Positions 36,016-49,289 are shown, counted from the stretch's first letter. The stretch is 64,000 bases of DNA from Castanea sativa (GCF_040712315.1 NC_134015.1:2950445-3014444), one strand, 5' to 3'. Notes: a model not told the origin generated them from the sequence alone. A program made the numbers and translations.

Positions 36016-37021
36016 GTTTTCCTCCCTATACAATTGAAAAGTTCGGCAATTTAAGCCGTGCCTTTAGGGCTTGAGGGCATTTGTTAAAAAATTGTTTTAT
36101 TCACCGTTACAGGAAACTTTTAATATCACTTTCATGAAAAATATTAAAAAATTGATCAATAAAATTAGTTTTTTCTTTTTCTTTTTTCCTAAGAAGTTTC
36201 TAAAAATAACTTCAAAAAAAAGATATTAGTTTACCAAAAATATAGCACCAAAAAAAAATGTACAAATTTTACTACAACTCTCTCATATGGTTGATTATGA
36301 GTTGTGAAAAAGAAAAAAAAAGTTATGAATCCATGTGAAATAACAAGCACTAATTACAATCTATTACATAAGAAAAATGTGGCAAAAGTTGTGAATTTGT
36401 TTGCTATACTAACAAAAACTTAAAAATTTTAGTTCCACCTAGCATTTTTTATTAGATAAAACCCACATTACTGTCGCCTTAGCAGGATTTAATCAGAACT
36501 AGATTTTAGTATTATGGCCAGTCCTACAATATTTCAAAAGAGGTGCTATTTTGCTAGAAATGGCTAATCAGCCAAAATTGCCCAAGCTAAGATTGGTTCA
36601 ATTTGATACAAAGTAGAGTTTTTCTTTTTCTTTTTCTTTTCCTTTCCTCTTTTCTCATTTTCATTTTTTTTTCTTCTAGAAAACTATAATTATTAACTAT
36701 TGTATATTTTTTTCCCTCGGAAAGAACTATTATAAAAACAATTATGAAAATCACACTTTATAACCACGATTTCAATTTCAAAAGTATTTTAAGATTTATT
36801 GAAAGAATATAATGAAAATAAATAAAAATATAAGTGATTGGAATGTAGTCAAATAGAAATGAATTGGTTAAAAGTTTTGTAACTTAATTCTATAGTCAAA
36901 TTCCCCCCTTCTATTATTGTATCTTTCAAATTATAAAAACTATGGATAAAATAGGTATTTTCATGTATAGTGTTTTTTTTTTTTATATATGAGATAGAAA
37001 TTCTACTCTAACATAATCTAA
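36016..37021. other. Intergenic DNA, no gene seen
   Basis: AT-rich, with T-rich tracts near 36620 and 36975. No exon or element terminus was recognised. Confidence 0.45.
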
Positions 37022-37776
37022 AGCTATGTTTGTTTTGAGTGATTTTAGGGAAGATGAAAAATGAATGAGAGAAAAGTGGAGAGAAAATGATGTTTTTGGT
37101 TGTTTGGTTGAGGGTGGAAAATATGAGAGATTTTGGTAGGGCCCACAAGTTTTCTCTCCTCCCCCTCCAAAACACAATCTCTCCAAATTGGAGAGAAAAT
37201 GGGAGTGAAAAGTGGACAAAAATATTTGGACAAAATTGCCCACATTTTCTTTTCTTTTTTATTATTATTATTATTATTTTGGCAACTGGCCGAAATAAAT
37301 GTGGCTTGCCTACCATTATTATTATTATCACTGGACGCTGATTTTTAATATATATATGATGATGTGCATGAATCCGCGATTCACCATAGTACCATACAGT
37401 GTTTTTTTTTTTTTTGGACGTTTTTTCTTTTTAATTTTTTTAATTTATTTCTTATTTTTTATTGGACATGAATTTTCATTTTTAATAAACTTTGGACGAT
37501 TGCATTTTTTTTTTGGTTGGTTGTTTGCCTTTTTTTTTTAATCTTAATTGAGCATTATTTTTAATAAGGACATATGAGTAAATTTATACAAAGTCCATTT
37601 TCTATCCTCTCATTTCTCTTTCCAACCAAACAAAAAAGTTTTTCATCCCTTCACTTTTCCACTCTTCCAACCAAACACAAATGAGGAAAACTAAAATCTT
37701 TTCTATCCTCCCACTTTTCTATCCTCTCTCCATTTTCTATCCTCCCACTTTTCCATCCTTCAAACCAAACAGACCC
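37022..37776. mobile_element. PIF/Harbinger-like non-autonomous element, 755 bp
   Basis: Left end AGCTATGTTTGTTTTGAG and right end read inward GGGTCTGTTTGGTTTGAAG, both bordered by TAA (37019-37021 and 37777-37779). Subterminal sequence is purine-rich on the left (gagagaaaatgg) and matches 'ccattttctctc'-like sequence on the right, where 'tctatcctcccacttttc' is repeated three times. The overlapping ORFs are not meaningful. Confidence 0.6.
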
Positions 37777-37958
37777 TAAGTGTATATGTGTGTTAAACTC
37801 TCTCTTGGAGACTTGAACCCCGACCTTTACCCCCTACACCCCACAAACACTTGTACTTGTAGTTGTAGAGTGACCATCGTACCAAGGGTGTGTGATAAGT
37901 ATAATGTTTCTAAAGTAATTGATTACACACAAATATAATGAATCAATTGACTTAAATA

Positions 37959-37989
<31 letters not shown>

Positions 37990-38981
37990 GTATTTGTATA
38001 TATATGAATGAATTACTTTTTTTTTCCCTAAGAAACATTGAATAATGTGAGCCATCAAAATCATATGGTCAAATTTATGTCCTTCAACTTAGGTCAAATT
38101 CATGTACTAACAATGAGCTACAATGGGAAGAGGAAAGCAACTCTTAGTAACAAGGGGTTTTTTGAGAAAATAATTTTATTTGGATATTAATTATTAAAAA
38201 TAAAATTGTGGTAAAATTATTTGGAAAAATCACCTCTTTGAGAATTTTGTTTTGAAAACGTGATTTTAAGGGATCATATCTTGGTATTTTTCATGGAGAC
38301 ATTCAAATTTAAATTCATCTCTCCCATTGTAAATGCGGAATTATATATATATATATATTAAACAGTGTTTCAATCACTTTCAAGTTTCAACAAGTCCACA
38401 AACCAACAATAAGTTAATCCATCTCATAGAAAAAAATACTTAGAAATGATCAAATCTTAAGGAGGAAGTTGAAAGACCAGTTAAAACTTAAAATTATGGT
38501 TTAAACCAATTTAAAGTACTAAAAGGTTACAATTTCATACATGTAGGTTTAGTTCAAGTTACAGTAAAACCTGTAACTCATATGGGAGCTCATGCTTCAC
38601 TTCATATCTGGCAAGGTTCTTGACAGTTAGACACATTCAGTTGGGTTCTCCTCTCTCTTTTTTTTTCTTCTTTTTTTTTTGTTTAAATATTTTTTTCTTT
38701 GAGAAATGAAATATTATTATTAAGACTGTGTGTGTGTGTGTGTGTGTTGAGAAGGATGTCATCTACAAGACTGAAAGTCTGAAACAGAAACAAAATTCAG
38801 TTCAAGATAATGAGATATACATATGTATTTCATGGTTATTAATGGTAAATTGTCTATTAAGTAAAGCCGCATAGTTTTTTCTTCACAACTTGAAGCAACT
38901 AATTACTTAAAACTTCATCAACTTTACTGCTCCACAAGTGAAGATGCACTGGAATTAAACCTACTACATAGAACCTCCATT
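37777..38981. other. Intergenic DNA with microsatellites
   Basis: (TA)n at about 37958-38000 and 38343-38359 and (TG)n at 38727-38747. The last 170 bases are the 3' flank of the V-PPase and are conserved at 31030-31140 and 110-245. No gene. Confidence 0.5.
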
Positions 38982-41900
38982 TTAAAATAGTTTGAAGAGT
39001 AAGCCCCCATGAGCTGTAAAGAATGGAGCAAACACCAAGGACTCGACTGCCATAAGCTTGATGAGAATATTGAGTGAAGGACCAGAAGTATGCTTGAGAG
39101 GATCTCCAATTGTGTCACTTATGACAGCGGCCTTGTGAGCATCTGATCCTTTGGGACCTAGTGATTTTGCATGTTCATTACCACCAGCCTGAAAGTGACA
39201 TATGAAAGTCTAAAAATCAAACGGTAAACTCAAAGATTGATACAAAGAAAGCACCTCTCAAACTTGAGAACACAATGAGGTCTTACTCTGAAATATAATA
39301 GAAAGCATTATCAAATCAAAAGTTGGAAGAGCAGAAGTACTTGCCTCTATGTATTTCTTTGCATTATCCCATGCGCCACCCGTGTTTGAAGCTGAGATGG
39401 CAACCTAGGAAGAAAAACATAAAATAGAAAACTTTTTATATGCTAAAGATTCATTAGAGATTAATAGGGATGAATTTGCTATCCTGACAAATTTGTGAAG
39501 TAATCAAAGCAGGAGCAATTGCACAACTATGGCTAAATATGAAAACATATTGATCAATAAGTGAAAGCAATTTTTTTTTTTTGGTTTCATTTTATAAGAA
39601 TAATGGTAAGGTAGGTGGATTGAGACAAAGATGCACTCTAGCAAGAGGATCAAGTATTGCCGCATACCTGCACACCAGAAACAAGTGAACCAGCAAGAAC
39701 CCCAGCAAGAGTCTCCACACCAAAGAAGGTTCCAGCAACAAGTGGTGTAAGCATGACCAAAGCACCAGGTGGGATCATTTCCCTTAGTGAAGCATCAGTA
39801 GAGATTTTGACACAGGTTGCATAGTCTGGTTTTGCTCTTCCTTCCATAAGGCCGGGAATAGTATTGAACCATTGGCAAACCTCTTCAACCATTTTGAGAG
39901 CTGCACTTCCCACACTCTTCATTGTCATGGCTGAAAACCAGTATGGAAGCATGGCTCCCACAAGCAACCCGATGAAGACCTTTGGAGTCAACACATCAAC
40001 AGTGTTGATGCCTGCCCTGCTCACAAAGGCACCAAACAAAGCAAGGGAAACAAGAGCAGCTGATCCAATAGCAAAGCCCTGAAAAATGATGGCAGAACAT
40101 GTCAAAATTTCATGCAAGTTGATTTTGGATCTTAAAATGGTGGAAGGTCTAATAGAAAACTAAAGAGTCAAAGTTACGAGGCAACACTTATTTAAGTAAT
40201 GGAGTTAGGACATATGTCATAATGACCATCATTGTTTGCATTGGATATACAACTTACCATTCACTTTTCCCCAATTTGTTTTTCTTTTTAAGATTTTGAA
40301 CAAGTTGAACTAAATGCCAATATAATCTTATTAACTCACTGATTATGAAAAGTATATGACTGATGGAAAGATACAAGAGTTATTTTACTCAACAACTCTG
40401 CCACTGCTATTTAAGGGTTTGCAAGCTCCTGATGACCTCAAACAAATTTGCTCCAAGTCTAAATCAAAAAGTGTAGAACCGAAAAAAGATCACCTTTCCA
40501 ATGGCAGCAGTAGTGTTTCCAGCAGCATCTAAGGCATCAGTTCTTTCACGAATCTCATGGCTCATACCAGCCATTTCTGCAATTCCACCAGCATTGTCAC
40601 TTATGGGGCCATAAGCATCAATTGCAAGACCAGTGGCAATGGTGCTGAGCATTCCCAAAGCAGACACAGAAATTCCATACATAGCAGCTAAGCTAAAGCT
40701 CACATAAATGGCAACGGCAATGGCAAATATGGGAATGATGACAGATTTTTATCCCAGAGCCAATCCAAAAATAACATTTGTTGCAGCACCAGTCCTACAA
40801 GAATCTGCCACATCCTTCACTGGACTGCAATATGTGAACATTGTAATAAGCATCACAATTATAAGTTGATGGGTACAATCATTCAAATATACACAAAAGC
40901 ATTTCTTCTATGAGACATTGTTGCACTTGCAAAGTGCACAATGAAAAATTCCTCAAGTTGAAATTTCATTAGGATTGTTGAAGCCCTCTTTGAGAGTCAT
41001 AGATCAAAGGAACATGTCACAATGTGATGAAGTAATAACAGTCCACAAGGAATCTACATGTTATTTATTTTTTAAGAAGAAAGTTTCATTAAAAATCTAA
41101 CAATTTTGGTATTTCAACATGATTCTGAGCCACTATGGGTTGGCCTCTAGCCATGTCCAATTCTAAGGACTAAATTTGGAATGATTCAGTTTCGAAATTG
41201 TATCTTTTCTGGAACCAATTATAAAAGGCTCCCAGTATGAATAGTTTTGACTGGCAAGTGCAAGTATAACATGCCTGCAGCAAAGGCAGGAAGACTGGAT
41301 CCAATTATTACTACATGGCAATGTATCAGTATTATGATCATTTGCAGCAGTACAGAAGACCATAAGAAAGTCTATGCATTAGTAACCTGAAGAAGATAGC
41401 TCACCTGTAAGCACTGCTAGTATAATACTCTGTAGTGTATCCAATGACAAGTCCAGCCTACAAGCCAATTGCAACACAGAAAAAAAGATGCCTGCAGTCA
41501 CATATCATTTAATGAATGAGATAAAAATCTCTCGAGGAATAAACCAACTCTGCCAAAAGATGGGAGAAAGGATGTCTTTAGAGGGAGAGGCATACCAGTT
41601 CTTTACAGACATCTCAGTCCCAAAATTAAAGAGAGTAAACTCTGATGGCAAAGCAAAGAAGTTGACCATGGCGATACCGGCAGTCATCAAGACAATCGAG
41701 ATAACAAGTTGTCTCTTCAAGGTTGGTTCAATCTCACTCACACGCTTAATCTCAAAAAGATCAGTTGCAAAAAGTGTTGTTATTAAGCAAACCACAATCC
41801 CCATTGAGCTTATAATCAGAGGATAGGACATGGCTGAGAAGTCATGACTGATACCAAAGGATGATATTGAGGCAACAAAAAGTGCTGCACAGGATGATTC

Positions 41901-44900
41901 AGCATAAGACCCAAAGAGGTCAGAACCCATCCCAGCAATGTCTCCAACATTGTCACCCACATTGTCCGCAATAACCTAACAGAGATAACAAAACATTTAT
42001 TCAAACTGACTAATAATGACTATACTGGGTAAGGAATCTGGAAAACATATGCCTCTGGAACTTTCAAAACTATTGCTTAAGGAAAGATTCAAAAATGGAA
42101 ATGAGAGGAGAAATCAAATGTGTGTTAGGAATCAAGAAAAAAAGCATGTTTACTCTTCACTTTTACACTAATATTCGATGAATTTGTCTGAGTTTCAAAA
42201 TAAGTTTATAACCAAAAACTATGCATGTTAAAATCACATAATGCAAACCCGGTAATAAATTAATACATCTAAAGAAATATAGTTACTTTGGTCATTTACA
42301 GTCAAAAAAAGAGAGAGGAGAAAAATAGAAAATTACAGCTGGGTTACGTGGATCATCTTCAGGGATATTCCTCTCAACTTTTCCAACAAGGTCAGCACCA
42401 ACATCAGCTGCTTTTGTGTAAATACCTCCCCCAACTCTTCCAAAAAGTGCCATTGAAGAACCTCCGAGTCCATAACCAGTAATAGATTCATAAAGTCCTT
42501 CCCAGTCATCCCCATAATACAGCTTAAATAAATTGATGGATACCCACAGCACCAAAAGGCCATTGGCAGAAAGAAGGAAACCCATCACTGCACCAGAGCG
42601 AAAAGCTGTGATGAATGCCTTCCCAACACCCTTCCTCGCTTCTAGAGTGGTTCTAGCATTGGCATAGGTAGCAATCTTCATGCCAAGAAAACCAGAAAGG
42701 ACTGATGTAATAGCACCAAGAAAGAATGCAATGGTGGTAAACAAGGCATTTGCCAATGCTGGTTTACATATATTCCCAGTGTTGTAAGTGCAAGGTTCAC
42801 TTGCGGTGCTGAAGCCTTTAACTGAACCAAGGAAGAGGAAGATGACAACACCAAATACAGCAGTGAAGATACCAAGGTATCTATACTCAGTAAACAGAAA
42901 TGAGGTTGCCCCTGGGAAAAAGAGACAGATAAAAGTTAGATTAAATACCATAAGGATATAGTGACATTATCTATGCCAAGCAAAACAGAAGACCAATTTT
43001 ATACTCTTACAAGTTACAATAACATGAAATTCACTTCTCATACTTTATTCTGCATCTATCAATTATATCTGCATGTTACTTGAATGCATTAACATAAGAA
43101 GGGTCCAAACTCCAGAGTAAAGCATAATACTAAAGAGAAAATTACAATAGCGAATCAACATATCCCATATCATAAAGTTACAGATCTTTCATGCTGGTTT
43201 TTTTCGTTTTAGTTTTATTCACAAATGCCTCTCACTTGCATCTAGCTGTGTGCATGTCTCTGTGCCTCTGTTATAGGCATTAGTTGTGTTTTTCTGCCTA
43301 CATAAGAACATCATGTCATTTGAAACTTGAATTTTAGAGAAGGAGAGAGAACCCCAAAAAATTTTAAAACTTGGGAGAAGACAAAGACACTGTACCATCA
43401 TCATCTTTTGAGCACTGACATAAAAAAGAAGACAAATTAGGAAATTTCCTTTTAAAAGGAATGTCTACCATTTTTAAAAAGTTTATGGGACCATCTCAGA
43501 TATATCATCCTAATGAAAGTGTTTCTTCTTGAAATCTAGTCATTCTTGGCAATATGAATTTCAAGTGAAGACAAAAAAGACTATTTAAGCATAGTGCTGC
43601 AATAGCATTTTCAAGACCATAGAAGCTAGAGTATATAATTGGGAGAAAATATGAGGTTTTTACAGAACCTTGATATGAATGGTCTGTGGTTATCATTACA
43701 TTAGGTGGTGAGGCAACTAATATGTGAAAAGGCCAACCATTCAGTTAGCCTAGCAAAGCACCCATAAGAGGAAAGCCATGAATTACTACTTAGATCACAC
43801 ACAGCAATCCTGGATAGTGCAAAACTTACACAGTTAATCTACATGTTCAAAATGATGGATTCAATCGCATACAATAGTGACAAATAAATCTGCCTGCTAA
43901 TGGTAAACCAATCTAAATATTGAAAAGCATTGAGTTCAACACACTTTGATTAATTGTCTAATTCAACCAAAAACAGGGAAGAAGAATTTTGAAAAAGCTG
44001 CCACTGAAAAATATTGTCATAATTGGGATTTTCTTTGATATAAGTAGCTTGATGACTATAGATCTCCTTGTAATTCTTGTTTCCATATTTTCCTTTAAAT
44101 TGTTTGTTGTGGGTTTTGACTTTTGATCTTTGCATGTAGTTGTTAAATGTTGCTTAATCTCAATCTTCAGTCCAACAAAAGTGACATATATGTGATGAAA
44201 GGGATAAAATTAGTTGATACTATTAGTCAGTTCTTAAAAATTGAATGAATCACTCAGTTCCGGAGGTTATTTACAGCAAGAACTCCTTTTGTGGATTAAA
44301 AAAAAAAACAAGATCTATTTATATATAGACAATTCAAATAGTCATCTAATAAAGAGAAAGAAAAAAGAGGTGGGGACTAAACATGTAGACATAAAACCAA
44401 GAGCAATGAAACTGCCGAAGCAAAATAGCAAACAAAAGATGAGAGGACAAGAGAGACAGAAGGTCAGAAATTTAAAACTTAATATGTCAGTCACTAAAAG
44501 CAACAATAAAACAAAAGAAAATTGCAAATAAGTGAATAGTGACAAATTCCTGAGTACAGTAAGCATTCCCAGCAGACAAACCAGACAAGAAGAGAAAAAA
44601 AATAAACAAATTAATACTTTAGAAAAATAGATGTTTACGTATGAAACTACTCATCATCCTAAATAAAATAACAAAATCACACTAGAAAATATAACACAAG
44701 GATACAATTGATTCATAAGATACAACACAGAATGGACAAGCAAATAAAACTAGAAAGCTCAATCATCAAAAGCTCCACCAAAACATCATAGAATCACACA
44801 TGTACTAATAAGTGGGCAAATAACAAAGTAAAACAAATTCACACACGAGAGAGAGAGAGAGCTCACCAACAGAAATGGCATTTTGAATTTCAGCACACTT

Positions 44901-45107
44901 GATGGAAACCTCAAGAGTGTCAACACCTTCTTCAGTGTCTCCTTCATTAATCAACCTGTCTTTATCTTTATACCCACTATAATCACCATAGCCACCTGAG
45001 ACCTTGACCTTGGAGACCAAAAACCACTGAAACAAAGCAAACGCAAGTCCAATGAAGGCAGCCACAGGTATCAGAATCTGTGTAAGTCCCTCACTCAGCA
45101 AACCCAT
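38982..45107 (-). pseudogene. Vacuolar H+-translocating pyrophosphatase (type I), 8 exons, disabled
   Basis: Exons 44867-45107, 42337-42911, 41596-41975, 41405-41491, 40494-40824, 39668-40078, 39345-39404 and 38982-39188 keep phase and total 764 codons, close to AVP1-type proteins. The product would be the tonoplast proton pump that uses pyrophosphate. Present are the N-terminal helix from [55 protein letters not shown] and GNTTAAIGK (type I, K+-dependent). Defects: TAG at 41458-41460 where the family has Trp (GL-W-AGL), TAA at 40749-40751 where it has Tyr (LG-Y-KSV), EVCQWFN for EVRRQFN, and in the last exon [16 protein letters not shown] for [16 protein letters not shown], losing a metal/PPi-binding Asp. 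The intron after exon 7 has a GC donor (GAG|gcaagt). The stops are single-base changes in an otherwise intact frame, so this is a recent pseudogene unless they are assembly errors. Confidence 0.9.
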
Positions 45108-46789
45108 TTCCCAAAACTCAAAGCTCAAATGATTTCTTGAGTTGTCTTAGCAAAAATGGCAAACACCAATACTGGGTTTTGAAGTACAGTCTCTGAGCAG
45201 AAACCTACAAACTTGGAAACTGCATTATCCTAAATTTTATCTCTGAGGCCCTTCCCTGGCCTTTGGAATGTATTATGTATGGCACTATATGGCTTTGAAT
45301 GACAGTTGGGGACTCAATAGAAAGATTCTATACAACCTTGGATTTAGTAAACTGGTTGTTTTGATTAACAGTTAGGAGTTCTGTCACTGCAATCTTTATC
45401 CACTGGGCCAATAATTTGCTACTCATAGATATAGATAGACAAGTCAGCATTAGATATATGTGATAAAGACAAAGCTAATAATTACTTCTCAACTAAGGCT
45501 TCACATGTCAACCAGAAATGCAGTCGATTGTTGAAAAAATCAAGTAGTACTTTTTATTTTTTATATCAACGAAGTTTGGAGGAAAAATCAAGCACTTTGT
45601 CATACTACATTATTCTTTCTTTTGGTAATTCATTATCTTTCATTATCAAGGCATGCCTTTTAACATTTACCTTCATCATTTTTCTTTAAATTCACGACTC
45701 ATTTAATTTACCAAGCTGTCCATGTGTGAATAGTGCAAAATTATTTTTACATAACCCATCACTGACATTATTTTTATTGTGCGTCAATCACATAATGTCA
45801 CCTTAACAATAGTGAAGAAAGTGAAATTTTGTATCACTATAATTGTTGTTATTGAAAAGTGTTGGATGTAAATGTAGTATATCTAGGAACACAATTTGGG
45901 AAAAAGGCGCAAGCCAATTTGGCCAGTGTGCAAGAGGAGGCGATGCAGCATGCACATGGACATGCCCAAATAACCTCCTTTGGGCATAAAACATGCCCTT
46001 AGCAGTCCCATGTATGTTTGTGTATATATATATTTTATAAAAATTTAAAAAAAAATTGTCTTGCCAGTTTTTTTTTTCTTGCGAAAGTATGTCATGTCAG
46101 GCAATAGCCCTAACTAACACGATTTCCTTTTTCATTTTCTAATATCATATCAAAATGAAACATTTAAATTCTTTTTAATATGCAAGACTAAGACCATATC
46201 AATTTAATAAATTGAAACTTACCGGTTGATGTGGTGACCTCTCTACAAAAATTCAGAGAGCTGGCTAAAACTATCACTGCCTCTTGAGAACAATTACAAA
46301 TTAAGCTACTAGTCTCTTTTTTATTCCAACTCTTTTTTTTTTTAACGTGGAAATGTCAGGGTTTGAGTGTTCATTACGCTTATCTCACTTTGCTTGGTCC
46401 TTAATTATGTTGCCTGGTTCAATTCCAGGCTCAGATGTGGAAACTTTCCCATCTTCTTAAATTATTACTGCAAAGTTCAAAGTTTCTTTAATAATATATG
46501 TATGGGTTCAAACTTCAAAACATTTTGTCAACTAATAGTAAATACCATTCAATTTTTTTTTTTTTTTTATTGGTTTCATATTTCATCAAAATCCACTGTT
46601 GCATTCCAAACTATTGAAACTTTGAGAAGTTCATCAAGTTTAGGTATCATTAGACTAAATGATATGCCATTATATGTTTTCAATTCACATACAAATTTAG
46701 TTAGCAAATATGAAATCAAATTGCACTAAAGAAAGATCAATCAAGAAATCCCTCCCACCAACCCCACCTACCATTAAATTAATATGTCC
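45108..46789. other. Promoter side of V-PPase pseudogene and intergenic DNA
   Basis: The first few hundred bases are the former 5' region of the V-PPase gene, with no clear TATA box identified. The rest is AT-rich with short meaningless ORFs (for example 46367-46729). No exon was recognised. Confidence 0.45.
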
Positions 46790-47230
46790 ACATGAGTTTG
46801 TTTACTTTTCTTTTTTTTTTTCTTTTTAAATTTTAGCAATGAAGATTTCACACGCTTAAAGATTATTATAGTAGCTTCTTCATAGTCAAGGAAATGCAAA
46901 TCATGAATAAGATTGAATGAATAAATTATCATAAATATTCCCTTCTCCTTTTGAATGTATATATGCATTATATGGTGCATGAAGCTGAGTTACAATTTGA
47001 TGCATCAACCATGAGAAAACCATACCTATTGTTACAACAAATTATAAATGGTCTCAGATCATGTTTTTTTGGGGATCATGATAAGGGTTCCTATGCATAC
47101 TGTATGATAACTTACCTTTCAGTGTTATATATTTTATTAATATATAGGAAACATCCAATGAATTTTCAAACCCACCACGTTTGTCGCAGTTTATTCGAAG
47201 TTATCTAAACCAACTAATGACATTAAAGTC
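46790..47230 (+). repeat. Diverged duplicate, copy 1
   Basis: Colinear with 49290-49860. Shared words in order are 'tagcaatgaagattt', 'cacac/acacgattaaa', 'cataccta/ccttt', 'atagtcttagatca/atggtctcagatca', 'catccaatgaattttcaaa/tgttcaatgaatattcaaa' and 'ccaccacgttt/caccatgttt'. Neither copy codes for a recognisable protein. Confidence 0.5.
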
Positions 47231-47245
47231 ATTGCTTTTTTAAAA

Positions 47246-47246
47246 C

Positions 47247-47314
<68 letters not shown>
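47246..47314. repeat. Poly-A followed by (AT)n microsatellite
   Basis: About 14 A residues, then a long uninterrupted AT run. The ORF over it is an artefact. Confidence 0.95.
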
Positions 47315-47316
<2 letters not shown>

Positions 47317-47403
47317 CTTTCAAACTTTCCAAAAACAATAACAAAGCTCTCAAAGTAATTAATGTGTAATAAATGATCTTGACACGGCAATCATGCCCCA
47401 TTA

Positions 47404-48215
47404 GAGCATCCACATCAGTTGGTGGATAGTCATGTATAATGCAAAAATTTCTCAATTTTACACATTTTGAACAAAAAATCCCCTACATCAGTGGAGCTAA
47501 AACTAGGTAAAATTGTGCAAAACCATCCACGAGCTACAGTAACCGTGTAAATACACACGGCTACTGTAGCTCGTTTATACAATATTTTATCATTTTCTCT
47601 TTCGCTCGTTTTTTTCTCTCTCTGATCCGTGCTCAACAGACTTCATTCTCTCATCTTTTTCTCAACACAGAATATACGCAAAGATATATTTTGCTCAAAA
47701 AAAAAAAAAAAAAACACAGACATACACAAACAAACACAGATCGGTGCTTGACTGGTCGGAGCTTGTGGGTCTTGTCGGGGATCGGAGCTCGCAGATCGCG
47801 ATCGAGCTCGTAGATCGCCGATCGGAGCTCGCAGATCGCTGATCGGAGCTCGCAAATCGCGATTGGAGCTCGCGGATCGTGATCTGAGCTCGTGGTCGGA
47901 GAGGGAGTTGATCGAGAGGGAGAGGGAGAGGGAGAGTTGATCGAGTGGCAGAGGGAGAGGGAAAGTCTGAGAGATGGGTATAGAGAGAGAGAGCAAAAGT
48001 CAGAAATGAGTTAGGAGAGAGAGAGAGCGTAGTAATTATATGAGGTAGTTGGGAAAATAATAAAATATTAAAGAAAATTGATTATTTAATTAAAAATGGT
48101 GGTAGGATAGATGAACTGATGTTGGTGTTTTGTAAAATTAGATGGGTAAAATAGAAAAAGTTGGTTTTTAGTGTAAAAGTGGATGTGTAAAATGAAAGAA
48201 CTGATCCGGAAGCTC
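47404..48215. mobile_element. Non-autonomous DNA element with GATCGGAGCTCGC array
   Basis: Ends GAGCATCCACATCAGTT and, from the right, GAGCTTCCGGATCAGTT are 17-base imperfect inverted repeats. TTA precedes the left end but TAG follows the right, so the target duplication is not clean. The centre (47755-47895) has about six imperfect units of GATCGGAGCTCGCAGATCGC, then a GAGAGG purine tract. The right third matches the element at 20860-21790. The ORF on the minus strand is repeat-derived. A PIF/Harbinger-like origin is likely. Confidence 0.6.
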
Positions 48216-49289
48216 TAGCAGGCCCTTCTGAATGTACCAATTAGATAAGTCCACAATAATAAATTAGACTCGTACTTCATTAAAAAAAAAACAAACAATT
48301 CTTTTTTTGCTGAATTAAAATGAAATTCTTTACATTTTTTTTCCACGCGTAATGTAGATAACTAAGAGCAAACGAGCAAATAATGTAATTTCGGAAGAAA
48401 AAAAAAATTAATGGTATTTATCTTTAGGAAATGAGGTTTAATTTATGGGAAAATGAACTATGATCATTTTAATATTTTATGCTTATAGGCATATAGGTAT
48501 TTTAAAATAAAAAATTTATAAAATTGCCTCTAAGAAGATTATAAACTTCAAAATTTTTGAATGTTGGGTTGTCTAGGTCACTATTGGTGTACCATCATTT
48601 AATAGTAATTATGGTTTGCATGGTCTCTATTAGGAAGGTGTAGCTATAAGGGCAACTATCTTCCTCCTCCCAAGGCCCATCACCAAAAGAAAGAAAAAAA
48701 GGTCAAAAGTCCATTACTTTGAAATGTTATAATTCATAACTTTGTATTTAATGTAAATTGTTTTCTTTTTCCTTGAAAATGACCCTGGAAAAAAAAAAGG
48801 ATGTATTGTACCATTTTTAATGTATATTGTCTTCTAGTTAGGAGTATTTATTACCAGAGTTTGAAATCCCCCCTTTCTCCTCTCCCTTTCTTATTTTGTT
48901 TAAATTTTTGACAAAATGTGGACTGAATATAGAAAAGGTTCAAATGCATCAATTTTTCAAAAAGTATGCAACTAAACTCCATTTTTTTTTTAAATCCTTT
49001 TTTTTACAACACATTGAGAGAGAGGGAGATTCCAATTCAAAATTTCCTTAGTAGAAGAATTAGACAATGTCAACGAGTTACAAAACTCTCAATAAATGAA
49101 GACCATAATTTAGTTTGACATGGAAGTATCATTTGTCATTCAATGATGGGTATTCAATCTTTGAGTTCACATGAAATGGATTTGCGCTGAAGAAAGATTA
49201 CTTTACAATCTTCCTATTCTCAAAAATAATACTAATAATAATACCATCTTCCTACCAATCTCTCACCTCCCAGAAAAAAAAAAATAATG
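48216..49289. other. Intergenic DNA, no gene seen
   Basis: AT-rich, with poly-A/T tracts and GA-rich patches. No exon, tRNA or element end was recognised. Confidence 0.4.

Noticed and set aside
41458..41460. Reading the TAG as the end of an AG splice acceptor
   Set aside because: Starting the exon after this TAG would put the following LVIGYTTEYY-type residues out of frame with exon 3; the upstream acceptor at 41492 keeps the conserved frame.
41488..41826. Plus-strand ORF of 112 codons
   Set aside because: Antisense shadow of V-PPase exon 3.
46367..46729. 120-codon ORF in intergenic DNA
   Set aside because: Phe/Asn/Ile-rich, spans a poly-T run, no family features.
47643..47996. 117-codon minus-strand ORF with DLRAPI-type repeats
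   Set aside because: Comes from the GATCGGAGCTCGC minisatellite and GAGAGG tract in a DNA element.
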